DNA of 64,000 nucleotides, from assembly GCF_007667425.1 (NCBI RefSeq), contig NZ_VDRC01000001.1, positions 310,001-374,000 of the forward strand, read 5' to 3'. The notes under the pieces were generated by a model. It saw only the letters and a list, made by a program, of their open reading frames with translations. It was not told where the DNA came from and ran no database searches. Below, piece after piece: positions 34,949-44,421 of this stretch. The translations under genes and the position numbers were made by a program. The stretch comes from Microbacterium sp. 1.5R. GTDB lineage: Bacteria; Actinomycetota; Actinomycetes; Actinomycetales; Microbacteriaceae. The first letter of the stretch is position 1. Every line of letters begins with the position of its first letter.

Positions 34949-36271
34949 TCAGCCTTTCGTGATGTCGGAGATGTCGTGCAGGTAGCCGATCCGTCCGTCG
35001 TCGTGGCGGACGACGTATGCTCCCCCTCGGTCCTCGATCACGAGAGCCCAGGCGGACGGGCCGACGCGGAAGATCGGCTCGCCTCTCTCGTCATGGACGT
35101 CGCGCTCGGTGGGAGCCAATACCCAGAAGGGCTGCTGCACGGGATCCACGTCGCGGGGGTTCGTCGCGTCGAGATCCGGGTCGTCGATCGCCGGGAACGC
35201 CTGAGTCCGAGGCGCCGCGTCGACCTCCTGCGCCCGGGCACCGAGCATCGCCTCGATGCTGCCCGTGTCGGAGACGACCTCCGGCTCACGCTCCCAGGAG
35301 CTTCGGGCATACGAGGGCGTGTACGCCTCGTCGGCCGTGGCCTGCTCCGTTCCCGTGCCGCCACCCGAGGCGTGGGAGGAGAGAGGCACCTGGCTGGCGA
35401 GATCGAGTCGCGCGACCTCGTCGGTCGCCTGCTGACCCGACAATTCGGTGTCGAGCCCGTCGGCAGGCACGGTGATCTGCGAGTCGGAAGCCGATGGTGC
35501 GGAGTCGGACGGTGCGGAGGCGGACGGTGGCATCTGCGCATCGAACGCGGATGGCGCGGGCACGTGATCCGCAGGTGCTGCCCCCTGCTCGGTCGTCTGC
35601 TCAGCCGGCGAGTGGGCGGGCGTGTCGTCGGCGGGCGTCTCAGCGGGTCGCTCCGGCCGGGGGCGGGCGATGACAGGACGGACCGGGTTCGCGTTCCGGT
35701 GGGCGAGCGTCACGAGACGGCCGTGGAAATCCTCCTTGATCCCGGGGATCAGCGGAGCGAAGACAGTCAGCGCGACGAGGGCGAGAGCGACGACGAACTG
35801 GACCCAGGGCACCCAGACGATCGCGTCGAGGTCGGCGCGGATGACGAGCGCGACGTAGTCCCAGATGACCTGAGCCCACCACACCGCTGCGACCGAGAAC
35901 GCCACCGACGCGAACTGATCGATGCCCAGAGAGCCGACACGGCGGATGCCGTCGGGCGACAGACGGCGGAGCACGATCAGGAACACGGCCACGGTGGGCA
36001 CGCCGACGGGCAGGATCCACGAGATCCCCTGTGTCCACAGAGAAGGCGACCAGCCGAGAGGGAGGAAGGAGAGGACGAACAGGACCACCCACGCGCCGAC
36101 GATGATCAGCTCGCGCAGGGTGAAGCCGAGGATGCCGTACTCCGGCGTCACGTCGTCGTCGTACAGCACGCCGTCCTCGTCGGTGAAGTCATCGTCGACG
36201 GAGGGGACGGCGGACGCCGGGGTGGCGGCATCCGCGGGATCACTGCTCAGGAAGGGGGATTCCGTGCTCAT
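34949..36271 (-). CDS. Putative membrane protein of unknown function
   Basis: A 440-residue protein. An acidic cytoplasmic N-terminus (about 1-45, DDDFTDEDGVLYDDD) is followed by four hydrophobic helices between about 48 and 180 (LRELIIVGAWVVLFVLSFLPL, SWILPVGVPTVAVFLIVL, SVAFSVAAVWWAQVIWDYVALVI, VVALALVALTVFAPLIPGI). A long Ala/Pro/Ser/Glu-rich region follows, then a compact C-terminal module (WVLAPTERDVHDERGEPIFRVGPSAWALVIEDRGGAYVVRHDDGRIGYLHDI) that may be a small beta-barrel. ATG 36271 has AAAGGA upstream. No family is recognised; it sits two bases before hisD and after dnaE. Confidence 0.8.
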   Translation of the reverse strand: MSTESPFLSSDPADAATPASAVPSVDDDFTDEDGVLYDDDVTPEYGILGFTLRELIIVGAWVVLFVLSFLPLGWSPSLWTQGISWILPVGVPTVAVFLIVLRRLSPDGIRRVGSLGIDQFASVAFSVAAVWWAQVIWDYVALVIRADLDAIVWVPWVQFVVALALVALTVFAPLIPGIKEDFHGRLVTLAHRNANPVRPVIARPRPERPAETPADDTPAHSPAEQTTEQGAAPADHVPAPSAFDAQMPPSASAPSDSAPSASDSQITVPADGLDTELSGQQATDEVARLDLASQVPLSSHASGGGTGTEQATADEAYTPSYARSSWEREPEVVSDTGSIEAMLGARAQEVDAAPRTQAFPAIDDPDLDATNPRDVDPVQQPFWVLAPTERDVHDERGEPIFRVGPSAWALVIEDRGGAYVVRHDDGRIGYLHDISDITKG

Positions 36272-36381
36272 TGGCGGTCCTTTCGTCACGGTGCGGAGTT
36301 CGGACGCCTCGCACCCAACGGGTCATGATCCTACCCGGTGGGTCGGGGAGGAAAGCAGGGAGCGACGCTCGATGACGGCCG

Positions 36382-39300
36382 TCAGCCGAGGCAGGCCGGC
36401 CCGAGCAACGACTTGAGGTCACCGAAGAGGTCGGCCGACACCTTCACCGGCATCGGCACGTCGAAGACCTTGGCCGTACCTCCCCGATGCACGCGGAGCA
36501 TCACCTCGGTCTCCCCGCTGTGACGTCGAAGGATGTCGGCGAGGTCCTGCATGACCCGTTCGGTCGCGCGCTGCTCGGCGAGCACGAGCGCGAGCGGCCC
36601 CGCCGCATCGAACGATCCGACATCGGGAGAGAACGCCGACTGGGCATGCAGGTTGAGTCCGTCGTCGCGCCGCGAGACGCGACCGCGGACCGCCAGTATG
36701 GAGTCCTGCTGCAGAGTGTGCTGGAACTCGGTGTAGGTCTTGCCCATGAACATGACCGTCACCTCGCCGTTGAAGTCTTCGACCGTGATCATGCCGTAGG
36801 GGTTTCCGCTGGCCTTGGCCACGCGGTGCTGCACGCTGGTCACGAGCCCGGCGACCGTCACCTGGTCGCCATCCTGCAGGTCCTCGGAGTTGTTGAGGTC
36901 GTGGATGGAGATGGAGGCATGCTTCGCGAGCGGAACTTCGAGACCTGCCAGCGGGTGGTCCGACACGTACAGCCCGAGCATCTCGCGCTCGAAGGCGAGC
37001 TTGTCCTTCTTGATCCACTCGGGGCGAGCGGGGACCTTCGCCGGCGCAGCTTCGTCCATGCCGTCGTAGAGACTGTCGAAGTCGAAGCCGATCGCACCCT
37101 GGGCTTCGTTGCGTTTCCGATCGACGGCCGCTTCGACGGCGTCCTCGTGGATCTCCATGAGAGCCCGCCGGGTGTCTCCCATCGAGTCGAAGGCCCCCGC
37201 TTTGATGAGCGACTCGACCGTGCGCTTGTTCGAGACGTGCAACGGCACGGTGTCGAGGAAGTGGTGGAACGAGGTGAAGCGCTCGTCCTTGCGGGACTGC
37301 ACGATGCCGTCGACCACGTTGGTACCGACGTTGCGCACCGCCCCGAGACCGAATCGGATGTCGTCGCCGACGGCGGCGAAGTAGTTGATGGATTCGGACA
37401 CATCCGGCGGGAGCACCTTGATGCCCATGCGACGGCACTCGTTGAGGTAGAGGGCCATCTTGTCCTTCGAGTCTCCGACGCTGGTGAGCAGCGCCGCCAT
37501 GTACTCGGCCGGATAGTGCGCCTTGAGGTAGGCGGTCCAATAGGACACGACGCCGTACGCCGCGGAGTGCGCTTTGTTGAAGGCGTAGTCGGAGAACGGG
37601 AGCAGGATCTCCCAGAGCGCATTCACGGCTCCGTCGGAGTACCCATTGGCGTGCATGCCCGCCTGGAAGCCCTCGAACTGCTTGTCGAGCTCGGACTTCT
37701 TCTTCTTGCCCATCGCTCGGCGGAGGATGTCTGCCTGACCGAGCGAGAATCCGGCCACGCGCTGGGCGATGGCCATGACCTGCTCCTGGTAGATGATCAG
37801 ACCGTACGACTCCTCGAGGATGTCCGCCAGTGACTCGGTGAACTCGGGGTGGATCGGCGTGATCGGCTGCATGCCGTTCTTGCGCAGCGCGTAGTTGGTG
37901 TGCGAGTTGGCGCCCATGGGGCCGGGACGGTACAGCGCGATGAGTGCCGAGATGTCACCGAAGTTGTCGGGTTTCATCAGGCGCATGAGCGAGCGCATCG
38001 GCCCGCCGTCGAGCTGGAAGACACCCAGGGACTCGCCACGGGCCAGCAGATCGTACGCACCGCGGTCGTCGAGCTCGAGGTGCTCGAGGTCGAGCTCCTC
38101 CCCCCGGTTCATGCGGATGTTGTCGAGTGCATCGGAGATGATGGTGAGGTTGCGAAGCCCGAGGAAGTCCATCTTGATGAGCCCGAGGGACTCGCACGAC
38201 GGGTAATCGAACTGCGTGACGATCTGGCCGTCCTGCTCCCGGCGCATGATGGGGATGATGTCGATCAGCGGCTCGGACGACATGATGACGCCTGCCGCAT
38301 GCACTCCCCACTGGCGCTTGAGGCCCTCGAGGCCGAGCGCTCGGTCGAACACCGTCTTGGCCTCGGGGTCGGTCTCGATGAGAGCGCGGAACTCGCTTGC
38401 CTCCTTGTAGCGCTTGTGCGCGGAGTCGAACATGCCGCCGAGTTCCATGTCCTTGCCCATCACGGGCGGCGGCATCGCCTTCGTGAGGCGCTCGCCCATG
38501 CTGAAGGGGAAGCCCAGCACCCGCCCGGCGTCCTTGAGCGCCTGCTTGGACTTGATCGTGCCGTAGGTGACGATCTGGGCCACGCGCTCCGACCCGTACT
38601 TCCGGGTCACGTACTCGATGACCTCTCCGCGTCGACGGTCGTCGAAGTCGACGTCGAAGTCGGGCATGGAGACGCGGTCGGGGTTGAGGAACCGCTCGAA
38701 GATCAAGCCGTGCTCGAGCGGGTCGAGGTCGGTGATCTTCATGGCGTACGCCACCATCGATCCGGCTCCGGAGCCTCGACCGGGACCCACGCGGATGCCG
38801 TTGTCCTTGGCCCAGTTGATGAAGTCGGCGACCACGAGGAAGTAGCCGGGGAAACCCATCTGCAGGATGATGCCGGTCTCGTACTCGGCCTGCTTGCGCA
38901 CCTTGTCGGGGATCCCGCTCGGGTAGCGGTAGTGGAGTCCGGCCTCCACCTCTTTGACGAGCCAGCTGTCTTCGGTCTCGCCCTCCGGCACCGGGAAGCG
39001 CGGCATGTAGTTGGCTGCCGTGTTGAACTCTACCTCGCACCGTTCGGCGATGAGCAGCGTGTTGTCGCACGCCTCGGGGTGGTCGCGGAAGAGCTGACGC
39101 ATCTCGGCGGCGGTCTTGATGTAGTAGCCGTCGCCGTCGAACTTGAAACGGTTGGGGTCGTCGAGGGTCGAGCCCGACTGCACGCACAGCAGCGCCTCGT
39201 GTGCATCGGCCTCGTGCTGGTGCGTGTAGTGGGAGTCGTTCGTGCCGACGAGCGGGATGCCCAGATCCTTGGCGAGACGGATCAGGTCGGTCATGACCCG

Positions 39301-39900
39301 ACGCTCGATCGAGAGCCCGTGGTCCATGATCTCGGCGAAGTAGTTCTCCTTGCCGAACAGATCCTGGAACTCCGCCGCGGCGGCACGAGCCGCGTCGTAC
39401 TGACCGAGCCGCAGTCGGGTCTGGATCTCACCCGACGGGCAGCCTGTCGTGGCGATCAGGCCCTTCCCGTAAGTCTGCAGGAGCTCGCGGTCCATGCGCG
39501 GTTTGAAGTAGTACCCCTCCATGCTCGACAGGGAGCTGAGGCGGAACAGGTTGTGCATGCCCTGGGTGGTCTCGCTCCACATGGTCATGTGCGTGTACGC
39601 CCCCGAGCCGGACACGTCGTCGCTCTTCTGATCCGGGGAGCCCCACTGCACGCGCGACTTGTCGCTGCGGTGCGTACCCGGCGTCACGTAGGCTTCGAGA
39701 CCGATGATCGGCTTGATGCCCGCGGCGTTGGCCGCCTTGTAGAACTCGAAGGCCGCGAAGGTGTTGCCGTGATCTGTCACGGCGATCGCCGGCATCCCGT
39801 AATCGGCGGCGGCCTGGGTCATCGATGCGATCTTCGCCGCGCCGTCGAGCATCGAGTATTCGCTGTGCACGTGCAGGTGGGCGAAAGAGTCTGATGCCAT
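36382..39900 (-). CDS. dnaE: DNA polymerase III alpha subunit (replicative, DnaE1 type)
   Basis: The main replicative polymerase, 1172 residues. The N-terminal PHP domain is intact (HLHVHSEYSMLDG at 8-20, AVTDHGN), which in mycobacterial DnaE1 gives the proofreading activity. The catalytic aspartates are in MPDFDVDFDDRRR near 410-420. VHAAGVIMSSEPL, the thumb and fingers, tandem HhH and an OB-fold (LVTSVQHRVAKASGNPYG) follow. Length and motifs fit DnaE1 rather than the mutagenic DnaE2. The ATG is 6 bases after TAGACT, with TGTCGGAG 8 bases further up, a damage-type promoter like those of uvrA and uvrB. Confidence 0.97.
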   Translation of the reverse strand: MASDSFAHLHVHSEYSMLDGAAKIASMTQAAADYGMPAIAVTDHGNTFAAFEFYKAANAAGIKPIIGLEAYVTPGTHRSDKSRVQWGSPDQKSDDVSGSGAYTHMTMWSETTQGMHNLFRLSSLSSMEGYYFKPRMDRELLQTYGKGLIATTGCPSGEIQTRLRLGQYDAARAAAAEFQDLFGKENYFAEIMDHGLSIERRVMTDLIRLAKDLGIPLVGTNDSHYTHQHEADAHEALLCVQSGSTLDDPNRFKFDGDGYYIKTAAEMRQLFRDHPEACDNTLLIAERCEVEFNTAANYMPRFPVPEGETEDSWLVKEVEAGLHYRYPSGIPDKVRKQAEYETGIILQMGFPGYFLVVADFINWAKDNGIRVGPGRGSGAGSMVAYAMKITDLDPLEHGLIFERFLNPDRVSMPDFDVDFDDRRRGEVIEYVTRKYGSERVAQIVTYGTIKSKQALKDAGRVLGFPFSMGERLTKAMPPPVMGKDMELGGMFDSAHKRYKEASEFRALIETDPEAKTVFDRALGLEGLKRQWGVHAAGVIMSSEPLIDIIPIMRREQDGQIVTQFDYPSCESLGLIKMDFLGLRNLTIISDALDNIRMNRGEELDLEHLELDDRGAYDLLARGESLGVFQLDGGPMRSLMRLMKPDNFGDISALIALYRPGPMGANSHTNYALRKNGMQPITPIHPEFTESLADILEESYGLIIYQEQVMAIAQRVAGFSLGQADILRRAMGKKKKSELDKQFEGFQAGMHANGYSDGAVNALWEILLPFSDYAFNKAHSAAYGVVSYWTAYLKAHYPAEYMAALLTSVGDSKDKMALYLNECRRMGIKVLPPDVSESINYFAAVGDDIRFGLGAVRNVGTNVVDGIVQSRKDERFTSFHHFLDTVPLHVSNKRTVESLIKAGAFDSMGDTRRALMEIHEDAVEAAVDRKRNEAQGAIGFDFDSLYDGMDEAAPAKVPARPEWIKKDKLAFEREMLGLYVSDHPLAGLEVPLAKHASISIHDLNNSEDLQDGDQVTVAGLVTSVQHRVAKASGNPYGMITVEDFNGEVTVMFMGKTYTEFQHTLQQDSILAVRGRVSRRDDGLNLHAQSAFSPDVGSFDAAGPLALVLAEQRATERVMQDLADILRRHSGETEVMLRVHRGGTAKVFDVPMPVKVSADLFGDLKSLLGPACLG

Positions 39901-39906
39901 GATCCG

Positions 39907-39928
39907 AGTCTACGTTCGCCCTCCGACA
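39907..39928 (-). promoter_or_regulatory. dnaE promoter, close to the RecA-independent (PafBC-like) damage type
   Basis: Minus strand: TGTCGGAG (39928-39921), 8 bases, TAGACT (39912-39907), 6 bases, ATG. It differs from TGTCRGTG by one base. The first three bases of TAGACT are the stop codon of the upstream GNAT gene. Confidence 0.6.
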
Positions 39929-40539
39929 TCGCGCGTCGGTGCGCCCCGTCCCGGAACGCCGCCGTCGCGCAGGTCGAGTCTCATCAGCACTCTCGGGAAG
40001 CCGTCCAGTACGGAGCCGGTCTCTGCGGCCTGCTCGAATCCGGCGTCCTCGAACAGTGCGCGCGTGCCGACGTACGCCATCGTCGGGTTCACCTTCTCGC
40101 CGCGGTTGTCGACCGGATAGCCCTCGATCGCGGGCGCACCGCGTTCCCTCGCATACGCCACGGCCCCGTTCACGAGAGCGTGCGATATCCCCTGCTTGCG
40201 GTACCCGGGGCGCACACGGAAGCACCACAGCGACCAGACGTCGAGGTCGTCGACGTTCGGGATGAGCCGATTGCGGGCGAAGCTCGTCTCGCTCCGCGGA
40301 TGCAGCGCCGCCCACCCCACCGGCTCATCGCCGAGATACGCGATCACGCCGGGAGGCGGGTCCGAGTGGCACAGCTCGCGGACGCGCTCCGCCCTCGCCG
40401 AGCCCCGGAGCGCGACGTTCTCTTTATTGCCGATCCGATAGCTCAGGCAGAAGCACACGTTCGATGTCGGCTTCTTCGGGCCGACCAGCATCGCGACGTC
40501 GTCGAACTCGGTCGCGGGTCTCACCTCGATGACGCTCAT
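39910..40539 (-). CDS. GNAT-family N-acetyltransferase
   Basis: A 209-residue GNAT protein. Typical parts are VIAYLGDEPVGWAALHPR, LWCFRVRPGYRKQGISHALVNGAVAYARERGAPAIEGYPV (acetyl-CoA loop RKQGIS) and ALFEDAGFEQAAE. NVCFCLSYRIGNKEN near the N-terminus is characteristic of a GNAT sub-group with a conserved Cys pair. The substrate is unknown. ATG 40539 is chosen because CAGACT ends 6 bases before it; a GTG six bases earlier would sit inside that gap. Its stop codon lies inside the dnaE -10 hexamer. Confidence 0.87.
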   Translation of the reverse strand: MSVIEVRPATEFDDVAMLVGPKKPTSNVCFCLSYRIGNKENVALRGSARAERVRELCHSDPPPGVIAYLGDEPVGWAALHPRSETSFARNRLIPNVDDLDVWSLWCFRVRPGYRKQGISHALVNGAVAYARERGAPAIEGYPVDNRGEKVNPTMAYVGTRALFEDAGFEQAAETGSVLDGFPRVLMRLDLRDGGVPGRGAPTRDVGGRT

Positions 40540-40545
40540 GCGCAC

Positions 40546-40551
40546 AGTCTG
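40546..40551 (-). promoter_or_regulatory. -10 hexamer of the GNAT gene
   Basis: CAGACT on the minus strand, 6 bases before ATG 40539. A CGTCGGCG lies at the position of the PafBC-like box, with two mismatches, too weak to call. Confidence 0.4.
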
Positions 40552-40578
40552 CCGCGAGCCGCCGACGTTCTCCCCCGA

Positions 40579-41499
40579 CTACTCGGCGCGCAGGACGTCC
40601 AGAGCGTGACGGAAGTCCGCCGGATACGGCGAATCGAACTGCACCCACTCCCCCGTGGCCGGGTGCGAGAAGGCGAGCTGGTGCGCGTGCAGCCACTGCC
40701 GGGTGAGCCCCAGGCGAGCCGAGAGCGTCGGATCGGCGCCGTAGAGGGGGTCGCCGACGCACGGATGCCGATGCGCGGCCATATGCACGCGGATCTGATG
40801 TGTACGGCCGGTCTCGAGGTGGATCTCGAGCAGGGAGGCACCGGGGAACGCCTCGAGCGTCTCGTAGTGCGTCACGGACGGCTTGCCGTCGGGGACCACG
40901 GCGAACTTCCAGGAGTGGTTCGGGTGGCGCCCGATCGGCGCGTCGATGGTTCCCGCGAGCGGATCGGGATGCCCCTGCACCACGGCATGGTAGATCTTCT
41001 CGACCGTGCGCTCCTTGAACGCCCTCTTCAGCGCGGTGTAGGCCCGCTCGGTCTTCGCGACGACCATGAGGCCGCTCGTGCCGACGTCGAGGCGGTGCAC
41101 GACACCCTGCCGCTCAGGCGCGCCGCTCGTGGCCACCCGGAAGCCGGCGGCCGCCAACGCCCCGACGACGGTCGGTCCTTCCCAACCGAGCGACGGGTGG
41201 GCCGCGACACCCGTGGGCTTGTCGACCACGACGATGTCGTCATCGTCGTAGACGATGCCGAGCTCGGGGACGGCGATCGGCACGATCCGAGGCTCCTCCT
41301 TGGGCTGCCACTCCACCTCGAGCCAGCCGCCTCCGCGCAGGCGATCCGACTTGTCAAGGGTGACGCCATCGAGACGCACTCCCCCGGCTGCCGCGACGTC
41401 AGCGGCGAACGTGCGCGAGAACCCGAGCATCTTCGCGAGTGCCGCGTCGACGCGCACGCCCTCCAGCCCGTCCGGCACGGGGAGGGTCCGGAACTCCAC
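40579..41499 (-). CDS. RluA-family pseudouridine synthase (RluD-like)
   Basis: A 306-residue rRNA pseudouridine synthase. An S4-like RNA-binding domain is at the N-terminus ([31 protein letters not shown]). The catalytic block [22 protein letters not shown] contains the catalytic Asp, and [14 protein letters not shown] and PCVGDPLYG complete the fold. Residue positions in 23S rRNA cannot be told from sequence alone. It starts with GTG two bases after the lspA stop codon; rluD directly downstream of lspA is a common arrangement. Confidence 0.95.
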   Translation of the reverse strand: MEFRTLPVPDGLEGVRVDAALAKMLGFSRTFAADVAAAGGVRLDGVTLDKSDRLRGGGWLEVEWQPKEEPRIVPIAVPELGIVYDDDDIVVVDKPTGVAAHPSLGWEGPTVVGALAAAGFRVATSGAPERQGVVHRLDVGTSGLMVVAKTERAYTALKRAFKERTVEKIYHAVVQGHPDPLAGTIDAPIGRHPNHSWKFAVVPDGKPSVTHYETLEAFPGASLLEIHLETGRTHQIRVHMAAHRHPCVGDPLYGADPTLSARLGLTRQWLHAHQLAFSHPATGEWVQFDSPYPADFRHALDVLRAE

Positions 41500-41501
41500 G
41501 G

Positions 41502-42158
41502 TCAGCGCCCGTCGGCGGTCGTGCTGCCGGAGGACGGCTCGACCGGCTCGTCCGACGGCGCGGCGACGGCGGTCGCGCGATCGTGCTCGGCGGCGTCGGC
41601 GATGGCAGCCGCCTCGGCTTCCTCTTCCGTCTCGACGACCGCGTGGTCTCGTTCCCGCGACCCGTCGAAGCGCAGACCGAAGACGACGAGCAGCGCCACC
41701 GAGATCATGCCGGTGACGATGAAGATGTCGGCGACGTTGAAGATGGCAGGCATCATCCACGGCATGGAGATCATGTCGACCACGTGCCCCATGGGGAAGC
41801 CGGGGTCACGGAAGAGCCGATCGGTGAGGTTGCCGAGCACGCCGCCCAGCAGCGCGCCGAGAACCACGGCCCACAGACGGGACCGCAGGCCGAAGGCCTT
41901 CCACACGATCACACCGGCGACCACGGCGAGTGCGATCGTGAAGATCCAGGTGACATCCGAGCCCAGCGAGAAAGCGGCACCGGGGTTGCGGACGTAGTAC
42001 AGCTGAAGGAACTCGCCCAGGACCGGAACCGGCTGCTGAAGGGGCAGGTTCTCCGTGGTGAGGTACTTCACAAACTGATCGGCGGCCAGCACGACCACTG
42101 CGAGAATCGCAACGATCGCGCCGGCCGCCGACCGACGAAGAGGACGGCGTCCTGGCAA
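41502..42158 (-). CDS. lspA: Lipoprotein signal peptidase (signal peptidase II)
   Basis: LspA cleaves signal peptides of lipoproteins such as CtaC and the sulfonate-binding protein. It has 218 residues and four helices. The catalytic aspartates are Asp128 in HVVDMI and Asp144 in FNVADIF, with [11 protein letters not shown] and GNLTDRL also conserved. The last 50 residues form an Ala/Glu-rich tail absent from most family members. It starts with TTG, 9 bases after the divIVA stop, and is likely expressed from the divIVA transcript. Confidence 0.95.
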   Translation of the reverse strand: MPGRRPLRRSAAGAIVAILAVVVLAADQFVKYLTTENLPLQQPVPVLGEFLQLYYVRNPGAAFSLGSDVTWIFTIALAVVAGVIVWKAFGLRSRLWAVVLGALLGGVLGNLTDRLFRDPGFPMGHVVDMISMPWMMPAIFNVADIFIVTGMISVALLVVFGLRFDGSRERDHAVVETEEEAEAAAIADAAEHDRATAVAAPSDEPVEPSSGSTTADGR

Positions 42159-42167
42159 GAGGACGAC

Positions 42168-42770
42168 CTACAGTCCGATCGCGGAGACCGGGGTCGAGTC
42201 CGTCGACGCCGACTTCTCATCGAGGTCGCGGAGCTGACCCTCGATGTAGCCGCGGAGCTGCGAGCGGTAGTCGCGCTCGAAGTTGCGGAGCTCGGTGATG
42301 CGGGCTTCGAGCGTGTTGCGCTCGCGCTCGAGACGAGCGGACTCCTCGCGCTGCTTGGCCTCGGCCTCGGTGCGAATGCGGTTGACCTCGCCCTCCGCCT
42401 CGGCGATGAGCTGGTCGCGCTTGGCTTCACCCTCGGCGACGTGCTCGTCGTGGAGACGCTGAGCGAGCTCGATGATGCCCGCAGTCGCGGTCGCGGATCC
42501 CGACGGCGTCGGCTCGGCAGCAGGGGCCTCGGCGGCGGGGGTCTCAGCGGGCGCCGCAGCCTCGGCGGCAGGTGCAGGGGCGGCGGCCGGGGTGGCACCC
42601 GACTCGTACGCGGCCAGCTTGGCCTTGAGCTCGGCGTTCTCCTCGAGGGCCTTGCGCCACTCGATGACGATCTCGTCGAGGAAGTCGTCGACCTCGTCCG
42701 GGTCGAAGCCGTCCTTGAAGCGGACGTGCTGGAACTGCTTGGTGACGACGTCATCCGGGGTAAGTGCCAT
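42168..42770 (-). CDS. DivIVA-domain protein (Wag31-like polar growth factor)
   Basis: A 200-residue coiled-coil protein. The N-terminal lipid-binding domain is clear (MALTPDDVVTKQFQHVRFKDGFDPDEVDDFLDEI). A linker of about 45 residues rich in Ala, Pro and Glu follows (57-100), then a long coiled coil (ELAQRLHDEHVAEGEAKRDQLIAEAEGEV to the end). In actinobacteria this protein marks the poles and directs wall growth. ATG 42770 has GGAGCC upstream. It is in the conserved sepF-yggT-divIVA order after ftsZ. Confidence 0.93.
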   Translation of the reverse strand: MALTPDDVVTKQFQHVRFKDGFDPDEVDDFLDEIVIEWRKALEENAELKAKLAAYESGATPAAAPAPAAEAAAPAETPAAEAPAAEPTPSGSATATAGIIELAQRLHDEHVAEGEAKRDQLIAEAEGEVNRIRTEAEAKQREESARLERERNTLEARITELRNFERDYRSQLRGYIEGQLRDLDEKSASTDSTPVSAIGL

Positions 42771-42923
42771 GGTGGCTCCTTCGATGAGTTCGGTTGCCAG
42801 TTTCGAGAATGGCGCGGTCGTGATGTGGCGCGAACCCGGGGCGCGCACCTGGGAGCCAAGCATAGTCCCCGAGCCTGTCCGTCGCGACGCCGCGACACCC
42901 GTACCCGATGAACTGCCGGGGTG

Positions 42924-43220
42924 TCAGCGGAAGATGCCCACGATGTTCATGAGGATCAGCACGATGAGGATCGTGAGGGAGAATCCGAAGTCCAGCGACA
43001 GCGATCCGATCCGCAACGGCGGGATGATCCGCCGGAAGAACCGGACGGGAGGATCGGTGATCGTGTAGACGACCTCAGCAGCCACGAGGCCCGCCCCCTT
43101 GGGGCGCCATTCGCGATTGAACATCGGGATGTAGTCGAGGATCAACCGCGCGAACAGGACGAGCAGATACAGCAGCAGCGCCGTGTGGACGATGCTCGCT
43201 ACGACGGAGACGAGCCCCAC
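42924..43220 (-). CDS. YggT-family membrane protein
   Basis: A 98-residue protein with two hydrophobic helices (about 5-29 and 75-96) around a central basic segment with DPPVRFFRRIIPPLRIGSLSLD, which is the family hallmark. It lies 3 bases after sepF. YggT proteins are tied to division and wall synthesis loci, but their exact role is not settled. Confidence 0.93.
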   Translation of the reverse strand: MGLVSVVASIVHTALLLYLLVLFARLILDYIPMFNREWRPKGAGLVAAEVVYTITDPPVRFFRRIIPPLRIGSLSLDFGFSLTILIVLILMNIVGIFR

Positions 43221-43223
43221 GGG

Positions 43224-43697
43224 TTACGACTGGTCGAAGCCCGCGGACTCTGCGTCCGCGTGCGCGATGCCGCCGTGACCCGAGATGTTGATGTTCTCCG
43301 GCGAGAGGAGGAACACCTTCGAGGTCACGCGCTCGATGCGACCGTACAGCCCCAGGGAGAGGCCGGAGGCGAAGTCGATCAGACGGCGTGCGTCCGCGTC
43401 GCTCATCTGCGACAGGTTGATGATGACCGGCACACCCTCGCGGAAGCTCTCGGCGATGAGCTGCGCATCGCGGTACTGCTTGGGGTGCACGGTGAGGATC
43501 TCGTTCACGGCCCCTCCTGCGGGCTGTCGCACCGCGACGGGACGACGCAGTGGGGTGATCGGGGCGGGAGCCGGCTCTTCGCGCTCGCGGTCGCGCTCCC
43601 GGTGGGCACGGGCCGGAGCCTGCTGCTCCTCCTCGTAGACCTCTTCCTCGTCGGCGAGGCCGAGATACACCATGGTCTTCTTCAGCGGGTTACCCAT
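43224..43697 (-). CDS. sepF: Cell division protein SepF
   Basis: SepF binds the FtsZ tail and the membrane. It has 157 residues: an N-terminal amphipathic segment ([19 protein letters not shown]), an Arg/Glu-rich linker, and the SepF core ([73 protein letters not shown]). In actinobacteria, which lack FtsA, SepF is the essential membrane anchor for FtsZ. It lies after yggS and before yggT. Confidence 0.96.
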   Translation of the reverse strand: MGNPLKKTMVYLGLADEEEVYEEEQQAPARAHRERDREREEPAPAPITPLRRPVAVRQPAGGAVNEILTVHPKQYRDAQLIAESFREGVPVIINLSQMSDADARRLIDFASGLSLGLYGRIERVTSKVFLLSPENINISGHGGIAHADAESAGFDQS

Positions 43698-43740
43698 CGT
43701 GTCCTCCGGATCGAACGTGTCGGGCGGGTCTGGTTAGAGG

Positions 43741-44421
43741 TTAACCCCGGTCGGGGCGGGGCCCTGTGATTGCCGAGCCGATCCGAAGGTGTGTCGCACC
43801 TGCGGAGATCGCCTCGACGAAATCGCCGGTCATTCCGGCGGAGATCCAGGACGCGGCGGGGTCCACCGTGCGCACGTCCTCGGAGATCGCATGCAGCCGC
43901 GCGAAGGCGGCCGCGGGTTCCTCGTCGAGCGGGGCGACCGCCATCACTCCGCGCAGCCGCAGGCTGGGCAGGGTGAGCACGTGCTCGGCCAGCGCGCGCG
44001 CCGCATCGGGCGCGATTCCTCCGCGGCCCGGATCATCGGTGAGGTTCACCTGGACGAGAACGTCCAGGATGCGGTCGCTCTCCGCGGCCCGGTGCAGAGC
44101 ATCCGCAAGACGGTCGCGGTCGACGGAGTGCACGGCATCCGCGCTCCGCCTGATCGCCGAGGCCTTGTTCGTCTGCGCCTGACCGATGAAGTGCCATCGC
44201 ACGTCGAGGTCGTCGAGCTCGGCCGTCTTCGCCGAGATTTCCTGCTGACGGTTCTCCCCCACGTCTGTGACGCCGAGGGCCGCCAGCTGCCGCACGAGCG
44301 ATGCGGGATGGAACTTCGTGACCACGATCCGCAGGATGTCCCGCGGATCGCGCCCGGCTGAGCGCGCGGCGTCGGCGATCCGCTCATCGATCGCCGACAG
44401 CCGTGCGGCCAGGTCGGTCAC
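43741..44421 (-). CDS. YggS-family PLP homeostasis protein
   Basis: A 226-residue PLP-binding TIM-barrel protein. The PLP lysine is in [15 protein letters not shown], and [36 protein letters not shown] and [26 protein letters not shown] are conserved. It controls intracellular PLP and amino acid balance. The GTG start overlaps the ftsZ stop by 4 bases (GTGA), the conserved arrangement in this group. Confidence 0.95.
   Translation of the reverse strand: MTDLAARLSAIDERIADAARSAGRDPRDILRIVVTKFHPASLVRQLAALGVTDVGENRQQEISAKTAELDDLDVRWHFIGQAQTNKASAIRRSADAVHSVDRDRLADALHRAAESDRILDVLVQVNLTDDPGRGGIAPDAARALAEHVLTLPSLRLRGVMAVAPLDEEPAAAFARLHAISEDVRTVDPAASWISAGMTGDFVEAISAGATHLRIGSAITGPRPDRG

Noticed and set aside
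37849..39894. Long open frame (681 codons) opposite dnaE
   Set aside because: Codon-bias shadow; no recognisable domain, and dnaE is complete on the other strand.
40546..40567. PafBC-like promoter for the GNAT gene
   Set aside because: The box position holds CGTCGGCG, two mismatches from TGTCRGTG, and the hexamer is CAGACT; too weak to call.
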